A DNA stretch of 64,000 bases from Diadema setosum (GCF_964275005.1 NC_092697.1:16766138-16830137), one strand, 5' to 3'; positions 25,478-37,521 are shown, counted from the first letter of the stretch. Program-made: numbers and translations. Notes: generated from the letters alone by a model not told the origin.

Positions 25478-25559
25478 CTACACCCTCTGTAGCTCCACAA
25501 CAAATCTTTCAAAGTCTCCCTGCTCCTCTTTCCTAAGCTTGCCTATCACCTCTGCATTC
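25478..25559 (-). CDS. Unknown gene exon 6: C-terminus
   Basis: The acceptor is acttcacag. Phase 2 in; stop at 25478-25480. It encodes NAEVIGKLRKEEQGDFERFV and ends ELQRV. The phase match and open frame support it. No clear poly(A) signal was found close downstream. Confidence 0.72.
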
Positions 25560-28500
25560 CTGTGAAGTGCACAAACAGAGATAACAATTATCATTACAAA
25601 TAACTATGTAATACAGGAAAAGTGAAAATGACATCGAAGATAATTTTGACTCCCGTTCATTCATTGACAGTAGCATACACAGGGCTCAGCATCAGCGGTG
25701 GCCTGGTGGTCTGGGACCACTAAAAATTTATGTCAGACCATCAAAATTCTACAAAGGTTATCTTTTAGTGGCCTGATCGGGCAGCTAAAATTAGAAATGA
25801 GAATAGATTATTTCCTCATTTTCAGGTCATCGAAACGTTGAATTCATAGATTTAAGTGATCCAAACGGGCCACCTGAGAAAGGTGATACTGTCCTGGTAT
25901 ATGGATAGACACTTGTGAGATTTTACCCAACGAGCAGTCATTCACAGTGAAATAACAGTACATGGAATTAAAAGAATAGAAGAGCCCTATGCATTCCTCA
26001 ACTTCACCTCACACATCTGTACCATAATCATTAATGCAACAATATCACAAACTCCTAGACCCTTCTTCTTCTCTGCCGTGGACATCACAGCCTGTTGGTA
26101 ATAAACTTTGACAAGAAGCTTCCATATCCTTTGGAAAGTTAGAAAAGTTGAGGGTGATTACCACCTTGTTACCTTTCATCATTATATGAGTCATTAACAT
26201 AGATCATAACATACATGTAGATCATAGCGAGATTACGGTCGGCTACTGTCTGGCTTACAGAAAAGTCATTCCATACACTTAGAATCCTATTCTTCACATT
26301 TTGTTATGCAGAAAATGTTACTGTCAAGACTTCATAAACAAAGCTCTTGAATATTCAATATGCATCTACTTAAAAAGTGGAAGTTTTCGTGTGAGTAATT
26401 TTTCATGCTCAGCTGGGTAAGGTGCAATTCGCATGTTTTTAATTCCATGGAATCAAAATAAGAACTAGTATTACATACAGAGAGTGAACATTTTTATGGC
26501 TCGAATTTTCAAGCCAGTAACATGTCGCGTGAAATGCGAAAAAAATTCCACACCACAAAAATGTCCAGTTTTACAGCATTAGATCTAGATTACAGCAAAC
26601 TGTTCCCCTTGGAGGAAAGTGTGGTTAAAGTATGGAGCCATAAAACATCTTGGGTGCATATAAGGTTAACAACAGAGGGCAGTAACTCACTCCAGCTCTG
26701 CATCACCATAGCTGATGTGAAGGTTTGAGAATGGGGTGAGAAGTCTAAGAGCTGCTCTCTTCTTCAGCATCTCAACAGTGTTACTGTCTTTCAGCTGGAA
26801 TCTAGGGCAAAAGATGTTTAACAACACAAACAACTTACATCATATGTATAGTTGATGGAGATTAGAGTCTTTCGGGTGGTTTATAAATTAGATAAAATTG
26901 TTCGATCTGGCAAACTGGACTTACGGGTTAAAAAGCTACAACAGGAAAGACCTCTGAACACCTTTATTGCAAAGATATTAAGGGACAAGACGTGTTCGAA
27001 AAACATATCGTTGCTGGGGTGACAAGACCTTGTATCTGCAATTTTGGTGAAAATGACTTTTTTTGATTAATAGTCAAATAATGGGGTAAGTGAGGTCCTG
27101 TCTAAATCCCAACTGTCTTACTCCAAAAATGAAGCCACCATGGCATGTCAAAGGAAAGGCTATCCCATTCGCTATAGTGCTTTGGCCGCCATGTTTTTTG
27201 GCTCTCCTGAACATTTGACATTTTGTAGATATGAGGTCTTGTCGCCCCAGCGACGATATGAGACATCCTCTTTATATCTAAATGCATAATTTTATTTAAA
27301 GACCAGTAGTGTGGGGATACATGGCAACGGGAAGGCTGGCCCGACTCATTATACACTCGGGAATCCCTGTAACGAATTGTCTACAGATTTATAATTTATC
27401 TCTGTGTAGGTATGCACACAACCAAAGAATCTCAACTGAAGTCAACATTACTGATGAACGTACACTTTGATTCACATATTCGGTGACAGGCATTTCTATT
27501 CTTGCAGGCCTGTACTGTTCAAGGTGTTCGAATGTACCCTGGTGGGCAACGAATGAAGATCAATTCAATTGGGCTAACCTTCTCTACCCAGTATACCAGG
27601 GCCCCGTTTTATCAAAAGATGCAATTGATTATAAGTTTCCTTACCACACAGGTTGCTATAGACTTATGATAGAAATCAATTATATAATCAATTATAACTC
27701 TTCATAAAACAGGGCCCAGGTCTTTAAAAGTGCTCAAAAGACAGTGTGCATACTTAGTTCTTCATAATTGACCATGTACACTGCTGCCAAATTAAATCAT
27801 CGGATATCTATGCAAATGGCGCTTCTAAAGAACTACCACATGCATCTGCTGTCCACATGAGTGTTATATATTAGTACCACCAACTTTGAAAGAGAGTCGG
27901 AGGAGATATTATTACTGTCCCCTCCCCTGCAACAGCATAAGATATGAATAATGAAAAAGCATTCATTGGTCCTTTCCAAAAACTGTAGCCAGACTGCAAA
28001 TTTTAGGTTGCTAAATTTCATTTCAACATCACAATACAGATGTTTATAATTTAGTATTATTCTTCAAACTGCTGAAATACGGAATTCACTTACATCATCT
28101 TCTCCGGATTGACATCATTTTGGACATCTGTAGATTCCTCCTCAGACTCCTCAATTTCTGCTTCTGTAATGACAGGATGAGGTGGACAATAAACTTAGTT
28201 TGAAAACTAGCAAACATAGTCTCAGTTCAAACATTGTTTAATCAATCGTTTTATGTTGTGCATTCATGCATTTATAACATCTACTGAAGAAGCATTTTTG
28301 GAAAAAAAAAAGTAGTGCAACATATCATAACTGCTATTGCATCACAATATTTCTACCTTTTTATTAATCAACTGACTGATTAGTAAAAGAGGGCTGCCTA
28401 AGTCTCAGTCAGTACCGCTTTCATAGAATGCGTTCGAATGATATGCGTTGTGCCCTACACATCTGATATATACACAATGCATATCAAACGAGCATCTATT

Positions 28501-31500
28501 CCAGGCTAATCTGTAAAGATATATTGTACATGTATTGGAAACAAGATTTCACTTCAAAGGAGCATTCGTGGAAATCCCTCTTGTTAAAATGCTGAGGTAT
28601 AAGTTGATCTTTGCTCTTTGAATAGGTGAATATAAGACTAGTATCATAATGTGCTTGTTTTCAATGGCTTATAGTTTCATAGTTTGTGAAGTTCTAATTT
28701 TTGAAATCTAAAATGTTCTTGATGCAGAGCTAACAGCATGGACATAATTGACACAATGTTTTAACTTGCAACTGACAGATACAAGTTTGTGCTTGGCAAA
28801 TCAAGATTAAACTTTTCCTTCACAACATTTACCTCATTGCACCTCAAGATTAAATTCAAGTAAAAGACGTAAAACACCACCCTCTATGTTTATGAAGGTG
28901 TCCATCCAGATTTATTACAAACAAAAAGTCAGGTAAAGTACATGGCTAAGTGTGATAAATTATGGGTTACCATCACTTGAAACTTGCTCTTTGCCGAATC
29001 TAATGAAGTCAAACATGCAAGTAATACACAGTCAACTTACCTTGCTCTTTGAAAACCATTTCATAGTAGAAGTGTGTGGCATTTCTGAAAGAGCTTGGCC
29101 AGACATAACCTTTGCCTTTTGGCTTGTAGTGCTTGGTGACCTTTGACCTTGCATCCCTAGAGTTCATGCCAATGCCATACACGTAGAAGAGCTTCTTCCC
29201 TCGAGAGCTGGGTGTGCCTTTGTAGACATAGTTGAATTTGTATTTCTCGTCAGGCCTAGCTACAGCAGCTGTTTTAAGGAGGGTAGGAAAGAGAAATTTT
29301 GGTAGAGATACAGTACAGTACATAATATGAGCTTAGAGTTAAATGTCAGGCAGTAAACATTGTCATTTGAAGAGAACATGAATACTTCATATGGTACCAT
29401 TCTTCTATATGCATTAGGTTTCACTACTGGTACTCAAAAAGAAAAAGAGGGTATTGCAAACACCATGGTATACTACCCGGTATATACAAATCATATTTCT
29501 TTCCCTCCTTTTAAGTGTCTCTTATAATTGTACATAAAATCTCAAGTGGGAGTCCAGCCGTAGAAAGGCCATTGGCCTCTGCTGGCTCCTCCATTTTCTC
29601 TCTGAGAATTTCCTTTTTAAAATCTTTTTTTTTTCTCCATTGTGCTTGTTTTTCTTGTACATGTATACTGTTACCAAATGTAATGTTATTATCTTCACCT
29701 TGTTCTTTGTTACATGTATTTTAATGAGAATTTGGAAATAAATGAAATGAAATGAATGAATGTACATACCTGGCACACAAACACTGCATACAATAATTAA
29801 TGGCTTTAATACAACACTGACATTTTGTCTGTCTAAATTTTGTTTCCAATAAAACAGGGTATCACATTGGAGGAGGTATTTATGCAATAGTCGGGATAGG
29901 CATCGTCATTCAAACTACATTTGTACAGCTGATGTTTTGCCCACCTTCACTGTAATCGTCCAGTCTGGCCTGGTAGAAGTAGCCTTTCTTGTTGACCTTC
30001 ACCTCCTGGTCAGCTGTCTCTTTCTTGTTCCCGCTGTTCTCATCCCGACGATACCTGACCGTCCCGTGACCGAGATCGACGAGAGCTGGAGCATCAATCA
30101 ACACACCCTGGAGTGAAGAGAAAGAAAAGAGGTAATGCATTGCATTGCAGAAGAGTTGCTTGCCTCACACTTTCATGAACCAGCCATGCCTGTATTCATA
30201 ATGTAGAGGCATTGTAGATTTCCATAATTTATGCAGCCTATATGACTTGCATTATTTGGCAAATCATTTTGCTAGGTTCTACACTCTAGTACATAGTAGA
30301 TTCTAGTACTGCCCAAGATGTACGTAAATCGTACGTATTTGTCAGTAGACCTATGTAATAAATTCCATTGTATGTACATCGGCCCCCATGAAGTAGTTCT
30401 TTCTATAAGTTACTATCACAGAAGTCTGAAGCAAGTATCAAGAGATAGCCTCTCTTGGAGTTAACCCCGGGATGCTCCTAGTTGTACACAGTAAAGCTTC
30501 GCGTTCAGCGTTCGGGCTGGTCGCAGTTATCTTGGAGTTTATAGCTAAAGAAAATGTCTATAGATACTGTATACGCCGAATATTTTGCGAGGTTTTTATT
30601 TTCGCGAATTTCGCGAGTCGGGTGCTATTCGAGAAATTAAAGACACGCGAAAATATTGACTCTGATCCCGATGTAAATGTGACGTAAGCATGTATTCTAC
30701 TCCGTTCAGTACGGCACTCCACGATCGCGAATTCAACCACTCGCGAAGTCGTCGGGAATTCCCGATTCGCGAAAATTTAGACTCGCGAAATATATGGCGT
30801 ATACAGTATTACATTTACAACAAACTGTTGTTGGTAGGTGCAGCAACTGGAATGATGTAAATTTACATTCTATTACTAATAGGACTGGTAGGGGGCCTAC
30901 TGCACTGTAGTGGTGGATTGGTACAGTGATTGTACATTAAGACTGGAATCTTCTTTATTGTTGTTGGAGGGAAGGCACTGTTCCAGCATGGATTGCACAC
31001 TAGACGTGTTGTGTTGTGTTATTCAGTGTGAATCTGGCTGCTCGTCTTTGAAACATTTTTAGTTCTAACAGTATTAACACTAAGCTGTTAGGCACCTAGT
31101 TACATAAACACTACCTGTTAGATTCTAACAGTTAGAGATTGCAGAACACTCTAACGTTAGAGACGGTCGAGGTGTGCTGATCCACATACCGTTAGTGTAC
31201 CAGTTTTCGACAGGACCCAGATTTCGACACCCAGCAGATAATTCTTATTAAATTTTATACTCAATACAAACGTCTGACTTCAACAATCAACCATGTTATC
31301 AATCACATTTCCAGTCTTACATAAACACCGTTTGTCACTTGTCATCATAATCCGACGATAGAATATTTAGGAGAAAAGCAACACAGTGTCAGCAGAAATT
31401 TTGATGTCGGCCATTTTTAGGGGTTCAAACAATATGACGCATTTTTTAAACATCGCCTCAAAATGAAATTCACCCATGCCGGTTATCTTACTTTAGTATC

Positions 31501-32944
31501 AGTTTGTTTGCCAAATCCTGATGTTTGATTTTATAATCGTCTTCAGTAATTTCATGGCTGAATTCGTGATAAATGAGCAAACTTGTAGAAAGAGTTGGCT
31601 TTGAGAATGTGGCACCAGATTTCAACATTCCCATATTAAAGGACAAGTTCACCTTCATAAACATAAGGATTGAGAGAATGTAGCAATATTAGTAGAACAC
31701 ATCATTGAAAGTTTGAGGAAAATCGGACAATCCGTTCAAAAGTTATTAATTTTTGAAGTTTTTGTGCAGTAAACGCTGGATGAGAAGACTACTGCAGTGT
31801 GTGAATAACTTAGATGTCACATGCGTACAACAATATAAGGAAAATATAAAGAGAATTTCACAAAATTTCATCATTTGAAAAAAGTACACATTCCCCCGAC
31901 TCGTTACCGACAAACGTTATGGGTAATATCATTCCCCCTGCCTTTAGAAAGAGGCAAGTCAAGTGCTCTTTTATTATGCGAAAAAAGTTAAAATATGTTG
32001 AATGTTCTTTACATTTTCTTTATACTGTTGTACGCATATGACTCACAAGCTGTAGTAGTCTCCTCATCCAGCGGTTCCAACACAAAAATTCTAAAAATTC
32101 ATAACTTTTGCATCGATTGTCCAATTTTCCTCAAACTTTCACTGATGTGTTCTACTAATATTGTTGCATTCTCTCAATCCTTATGTTTATGAAGGTGAAC
32201 TTGTCCTTTAAGACACGTAAGGGAGGAAACAACAAGTTCTTGCGCCGGTACTTTGCTGGTTTGCGTCCACAATGCAGTGTACGCATACTGTATGCGCCAT
32301 GTGATTTATGCGTGATGCGCGCTGTTATTGTGTCGAAAAATGATGTTGGGTGTCGAAATCTGATGTCAGTGACGGCGTGATGGATATCGCTAAAATTGAA
32401 CACGAGTGCATTCAAATTGGAATTCGTTCAAGGCATATTATTATAGATTTATTGGCCTTTGTAGCTCAACTTCATATCGAAATTACGAGGTAAAACGGTG
32501 CAGTAAATTTATTGATGGTAAACAAGGAAATGTGCTAAAGTGTCGAAAACCGGTAGGGCCTACCCTAACTGTATTTATGTAAACTGTACGTGTAGATACA
32601 CTTTTAACAACATTAATCTTGAGTAACTCATGAACTATAGACACTTCTGGCAGGTAGGCACAATGCACGTCTAACGTTAGACTAACGTTAGAAATGTAAA
32701 CTGTCAACAACACTGTCACTGTCATGTCAGTGGACCTGCTTGGAAATGCGGACATTGATTCATTATCGTGATTATCCTGATTCCTATCTAGGCCTAGATC
32801 TATAGACTATTTATTATCATGATTATTAACAACAGTGATCAAGCTTACCTCTCCTCCAGTTTTCTTGCCCTCTTTCGCAGCCAGTTCGACTCGTGGACTC
32901 ATCGGCATTCCCACGACTGGGTTTTTACCAGCGCCTGCTCCCAT
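25478..32944 (-). CDS. Unrecognised 249-residue lysine-rich protein, 6 coding exons
   Basis: Six exons (96, 163, 228, 70, 111 and 82 nt) join in phase into exactly 250 codons including the stop, each with GT-AG borders, so this is very likely a real gene. The protein starts MGAGAGK, a possible N-myristoylation context. It then has a globular-looking basic region (residues about 33-162) rich in Lys, Tyr and Gly, such as KYKFNYVYKGTPSSRGKK and KGYVWPSSFRNATHF. An acidic linker follows (EAEIEESEEES, about 163-175), then an amphipathic C-terminal helix region (VEMLKKRAALRLL, KLRKEEQGDFERFVVEL). There is no signal peptide, membrane segment or motif I can name. The nature of the protein, probably cytoplasmic or nuclear, is unknown. 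Confidence 0.82.
25680..25896 (+). mobile_element. hAT-like MITE, diverged
   Basis: Starts cagggctcagcatcagcggt and ends gggccacctgag...gtcctg, loosely inverted, resembling the element at 41102. No target duplication is evident. In intron 5 of the unknown gene. Confidence 0.45.
26367..26578 (-). mobile_element. MITE family A, copy 3 (inverted)
   Basis: The left end (gtggaagttttcgtgtgagt) matches the reverse complement of the right end of copy 1. It lies in intron 5 of the unknown gene. Confidence 0.6.
26691..26801 (-). CDS. Unknown gene exon 5
   Basis: The acceptor is ttgccctag and the donor gtgagtt. Phase 2 in and out. It encodes FQLKDSNTVEMLKKRAALRL and LHISYGDAEL. An in-frame stop overlaps the donor, so without the last splice the protein would end after GDAELE. 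Confidence 0.8.
26987..27275 (+). mobile_element. MITE with tcgttgctggggtgacaaga ends
   Basis: tcgttgctggggtgacaaga near 27009 and the inverse of tcttgtcgccccagcgacga near 27237-27256 form inverted arms. The frame seen on the minus strand here is inside the repeat. In intron 4 of the unknown gene. Confidence 0.6.
27599..27717 (+). mobile_element. Short MITE (GGGCCCCGTTTTATC)
   Basis: About 119 bp with inverted ends gggccccgttttatcaaaag and cttcataaaacagggccc, and an AT-rich palindromic centre. In intron 4 of the unknown gene. Confidence 0.75.
28094..28163 (-). CDS. Unknown gene exon 4: acidic linker
   Basis: The acceptor is cattacag and the donor gtaagtg. Phase 1 in, phase 2 out. It encodes EAEIEESEEESTDVQNDV followed by NPEKM. 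Confidence 0.8.
29041..29268 (-). CDS. Unknown gene exon 3
   Basis: The acceptor is ttaaaacag and the donor gtaagttg. Phase 1 in and out. This is the largest exon, with 76 codons dense in aromatic and basic residues (FNYVYKG, LFYVYGIGMNSRDARSK, YYEMVFKEQ). Confidence 0.87.
29945..30107 (-). CDS. Unknown gene exon 2
   Basis: The acceptor is tcactccag and the donor gtgggc. Phase 0 in, phase 1 out. It encodes GVLIDAPALVDLGHGTVRY and KVNKKGYFYQARLDDYSE. Confidence 0.85.
30564..30809 (+). mobile_element. MITE related to family A
   Basis: Termini atactgtatacgccgaatat and its near-perfect inverted partner gcgaaatatatggcgtatac; CGCGAA-rich interior. It is a diverged subfamily, in intron 1 of the unknown gene. 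Confidence 0.65.
31636..32211 (+). mobile_element. Long-TIR foldback element, family D, full copy
   Basis: The two halves are inverted copies over about 250 bp each. The ends read ttaaaggacaagttcacctt and aaggtgaacttgtcctttaa, and inner blocks such as gtagaacacatcattgaaag have inverted partners. TTAA is at both edges. In intron 1 of the unknown gene. Confidence 0.85.
32849..32944 (-). CDS. Unknown gene exon 1
   Basis: ATG at 32942-32944; donor gtaagctt at 32848-32841; phase 0 out. It encodes MGAGAGKNPVVGMPMSPR and ends KKTGGE. Two later in-frame Met codons (residues 13 and 15) are alternative starts. The first was kept because it is farthest upstream. Confidence 0.75.
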
Positions 32945-33275
32945 TCCTACTTCATTTTTGTAACGATAAGAAAATACCTAAAAATACTGCCAAAGTTATG
33001 TTTACAGTGAACTGTCTTCCACCAATGCAGTGGAGTGATCACATTACTCCGGCACCCTACGACGCCATACTAGTAGTTTATCATCACCTTGCCAATCACT
33101 TTGACGTCATAATAATGGCACCTGTGCATTTGCCTGTACAGGTTATGAACTTAGATGGCGCGCATCTATGAGATATTTCAAAGCACATTGAGTTGCCATT
33201 GAGATGGTTGCAGTGTGTCTGCAGGTGCGAAGGCAGATCTTCGTCGATGGTGGACACGTCCACCTGATGGATTAT

Positions 33276-33551
33276 TATACTTTCCTTCTTTTTTTATATT
33301 TTTTTCCCATTCTTTCGCTTGTTCTTGTTCTCATTCTTTCATCTTCTTTGTCTTCAACTTTTTTCTTGTTCTTCTTCTTCTTGTTTTTGTTCTTCTCGTT
33401 TTTCTTCGTCTTCTTTCTCTTCTCCTTTTTCTTCTCTCTCTCTCTTCTCCTTTTTCTTTTCTTCTTTCTCTCCTCCTCTTCCTCCTCCTCTTCCTCCTCC
33501 TCCTCCTTCTTCTTCTTCTTCTTCTTCTTCTTCTTCTCTTCTTCTTCTTCG
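33276..33551 (+). repeat. Long polypyrimidine tract (TTC/TCC-rich)
   Basis: About 275 bp almost free of purines on the plus strand, with (TTC)n and (CTC)n runs at 33475-33550. Open frames in all readings are artefacts. Confidence 0.93.
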
Positions 33552-34048
33552 ACCACACATTTCACTGAAACTCAATGAAATTTGGGGTGAGGATTAAAGT
33601 AGGACCGTAAGTTTTATTCACTCGTTTACATTATCATCAAAAGGAATGTAGACCATCACCCCAACACCTGGTTCTTTCCTCTCCCATGCGTTCTTGTTGG
33701 CTTGTGCCACTATCATAGTACCGTAACATGTCACTGAACCTTATAAATTTACTACCAAAAATAAATATGATTCGTCACCAATCAATCTGCCAGACAACAG
33801 ATAACTCCAATTGCCCCGAAGCGGACCAGGGGGATGATAAAATTGGTGTTTACAAAAATGATTACAGATTTCACGCCTCGCACACCGTCTGAAAAAAAAG
33901 CGCGTCTTATTCAGTGTCATCGCTTCCAGGTTTAAGAGCCTCTAGAGGTGGAAGAACAGTTGCGTCCGACACATCTTGAGGGTGATGTTTACTGTGTCAC
34001 ATCTAGTGTTCGAACATTTCATGGTGGCTCGCTGAAAGTGACCTTCAT

Positions 34049-34100
<52 letters not shown>

Positions 34101-34737
34101 TATAATTTTTTATTATCTACATCTCATATAGACATTTTGACAGACATTATACGCAAGGTTGCGAATTGCCTAGTATTGAGTATCGCAAGGTATCGAATTT
34201 AATGGATTATATAATAATTTATTGTCAATCGACACTATGTTTGGAGTTGGCGTACCCATAATTCAGAAGATTTTGTTTTTGTTATCATTAGAATTTTGTT
34301 AGCAGGCCTACCGACATGTTGACGGTTAGGATGATCAAAAGTTTGCATCATGAGCGACTGAAGTCCAAAGTCAGCAGCAAATATCCATTAATTGATGGTG
34401 AGAAAAGAGGAAAGCTCTCGTATCGGAGGAAAAGACACACAAAAGACAGTCACTTCGAAATCTTGTATTAATGCTTTTAGTCAGTTATTGAATATGAAGT
34501 TGTCTGATAGTGCATGATCAATCATTGGTAATGACCTATCTTTACATCTTCTGGTATCGCTTTACGAAATTATTGTCATAGATGTTGATAGAGTTCATTC
34601 ATCAATACAACTGTTAATGTCTCATTTTAGAGCAGCTCACTCAGTGTACGGGTCCTCTACCTACTGATATTACAGGGTGCATAATTGATAAACTGACGAT
34701 ATAAGATGTTGCTATAAAATTATGTGCTGTCAAATTT
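33552..34737. other. No gene found
   Basis: Apart from the (AC)n tract, only short unsupported frames. Confidence 0.5.
34051..34099 (+). repeat. (AC)n microsatellite
   Basis: Uninterrupted AC dinucleotides, about 24 units. Confidence 0.97.
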
Positions 34738-35101
34738 AAAGGCATTATTAACCATTTGCAGATTAAACAAAAACCCAGCTTTAGTGCTCCAAAATACTTC
34801 TTGAAAGTGAATTGGGGATAGAAACAACCAATATAAAAAATTGAATCAGTATAATCAATTTTAAGTATTGTTAAATATCCAAAATGTGAACAACAGTTAT
34901 AATGAAAATGTTTCTAAACTAAACCGTCTACAATTATGGTTTAGTGGGAAAAATATTGATATCTCCTTATGTTTTAGGCTTTATTACGAATTTTTTACAT
35001 GGTAGGATGTTTGGGGATACAACTGACGTACACATATGCAGCAAGTGTGATATCTTGAACATTTTTAAATCATTGCTCCCAACGGTAAACAGTACCTTTA
35101 A
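34738..35101 (+). mobile_element. MITE family B, copy 2 (diverged)
   Basis: Colinear with the copies at 7549 and 39131 but with many substitutions. Ends ttaaaggcattattaacca and acagtacctttaa. Confidence 0.72.
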
Positions 35102-35740
35102 TGTTACATTTCAACCTCGTTTTTCACTATTACACAATTTCACTGTTAAAGATGCATTTCCGATGATGGAACGCAGAACGCAGAGAGGACGATTTCAAAG
35201 AGTAAACGAAGTAACACAATTTTGTCGGAACTCTCATTAGCCACCAAGTAATCCATTACGTAAAGCGGATCATCATTTTCCTCTTTTCTGTATTTTTTCA
35301 GTAAAAAAAAAAGGAAGAGAAAGGTCGTATATAACAACTTGAAAACTTCTGACTCAATATTAGAGTAACCCTGACGTACTGTAAATATTGTACGAGAGTG
35401 ATTTAATTGGGGTCTGTTCCGGTTTGTATATATGTTTGAATCAATACAGGAAGCTGTGTAGCTTTTTTTGTCAGTTTTCTTTCAAAACAGATGATTATTT
35501 GGTGTGTTTTTAACGTTTCAATGGGAGATGAATAACCTTCAAGCATCTGATCTTTGAGTTACGTTAATAGCTTCCGTTGTTTTGGCACTTCTATTTATGT
35601 AAAATCCACTGGGTACGCGATACAAAAGTAGTACTGTCCGTGAACCATCTTATTTTGATTTTCAACTACACGCGTAGTTATTCGGCGATGAAGATAGACT
35701 ATAAAGGCAACGGCAAGCGTGACCGTGCAGTGCCACATTA

Positions 35741-36222
35741 GGCGTTTTCACATCAGCCCAATAAAAATCCAAGCTCGAGATATTTTTCGCGATTGCGAAT
35801 TAGCGCGCTATTTCATTTCTTATTCACATCAGCCCGAAGAGAATTAGCCCGATTTTTTTTTTCCGAGCTAATTCGACAGCTGAGTATGTGCAAACAGCAT
35901 CAGTAATGTGTGTGTCCTCTCAAAAAATTCCTCATGATTTGTGTGCAGTTTGCCTCGATCGATCGGGTCACACACGCTAGGCATGATGGGATGTATCCGC
36001 TAATTTCTCGAGTCGTTTTCACATTATCAAATAGCGCGCTACTATCCCGCTATTTCAGAAATTTCCCGAGTTGGACTCGAGAAATTTTCTCGATCAGAGC
36101 GATACAAAGCGCGCTAATTTGTGTTCACATTATCAAATAGCGCGCTATTTCGTGATCGGGTTAATTTCCCAAGTCAGAAAATAGCGCGCTATTTCGAAAC
36201 ATCGGGCTGATGTGAAAACGCC
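35741..36222 (+). mobile_element. MITE family E, copy 2
   Basis: Ends ggcgttttcacatcagccca and gggctgatgtgaaaacgcc are a perfect inverted repeat over 19 bp. The interior repeats caaatagcgcgct three times. A TA lies at each edge. It looks younger than copy 1. Confidence 0.82.
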
Positions 36223-37521
36223 TATTGTAACTGATAAATCGGATAAGAATATAAATTGTTTTCGGAGCGAATCCCAGTCGGTATAACACACTAAATCTAT
36301 TCCATACAGGGATTGCTGCTTTTTATGCAGTCAAACTTATCTTCCTATTAAATCGAACTTACTGTGTGCTTGATGATACCACCACTGTCCAATCTCGGTA
36401 ATTGCCTTGCTTCATTTTGGCTGGATATACAAGCTCGCTGTTATGTAGGTTCCTACCATGCTTCCAGTAATCTTTTGCAAATAGTTTTGTTACATTGCAC
36501 TTAGTGCACACTGCAGTCCTTATTCACTGTGTTTTATGATTTCCTTGGGAATTACACTATAACCATTAATATCTTAATGATGCTTATAGTATATAGTCAT
36601 TGAGACAAATAATGTTATGGTCATTATAAGCGTATGAGGGCAATTCCCCCCCCCCCCCTCCCCGCGGGCAATTACTCCCTGGCTAAATATTGCTTAGTGA
36701 TATAGGGTTGGGTTAGGGTTAGGTTTAGGACGACAGTTTGGGTTACGGTTATAGGATTAGGTTCAGGATTAGGAATATAGGATTAGGGTCAGGGGATGGG
36801 TCTTGGGTAATTGCCTGAGAGGTAATTGCCCTAGAACCCGTTACTAGTGCTCATTTGTTTTGCTTGGCATAACGATATCTCCCGGTATATATAGGCACCT
36901 ATATCTCGAAGACACACCATTGCTTAATTGCAGTCGTTTTGTTAGGTTTAGTCAGAGTTCCTTTTCTTTTCCCATTCTTCCAACAAATTCCGTCAGCATG
37001 CCCACAAAATGATATGTATTTATGAATGAAACACTAGTGTATGTACATCATGCGGGCAAGTGGAAATTTTATATCTGTTGGAGTCGGTTTTTTTAAGTCT
37101 CTTTACATGCCTCAAAATTCAGCTGAATGTATATTGAAGGTATGTACCGTACAGTCTATGTGTGTTATTATGTGTTTGTATGTTTCTGTGTTCCACTTTC
37201 ATTTTTTCTCTTACAGTCTACCGCTCCTTCTCTTTTTCTCTCTCTGGGGAAAAACTTATTAACTTTTCAGTAGATTTCTCCCACTAAAGTCAGTAAAAGT
37301 TAGTTTATTGCATAGAGGCAGTTCCCCTAACTAATGTCATATATTCAACGTCACTTACACATTGAAATTGTGCGATATAATAGCTGGTGTAATTATTTGT
37401 TTATTTCAAAAATAGTAAACTACCTGTAATTACATGTAAAACCGTCTTATGAGTAAATCTTTACGAGTTATGTTCCAAACTTCCATGTGTTTATTTTGTG
37501 TCATGTTTATAAAGTGCAAAA
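36223..37521. other. No gene found apart from the repeat at 36627
   Basis: AT-rich intergenic sequence with no splice-consistent exon. Confidence 0.5.
36627..36836 (+). repeat. Repeat with ggcaattcccc ends and telomere-like interior
   Basis: Inverted ends gagggcaattcccc and aattgccctag. The interior has degenerate ggttagggttaggtttagga repeats. Not a telomere: the unit is irregular and internal. Confidence 0.55.

Noticed and set aside
27102..27356. 84-codon minus-strand frame
   Set aside because: Lies across an inverted-repeat MITE; no splice sites or family.
33204..33597. Overlapping open frames in all readings
   Set aside because: Low-complexity polypyrimidine/polypurine DNA leaves all frames open; composition is Ser/Phe/Leu or Glu/Lys/Arg only.
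36700..36790. Telomere or chromosome end
   Set aside because: Repeats are degenerate, short and internal, with ordinary sequence on both sides.
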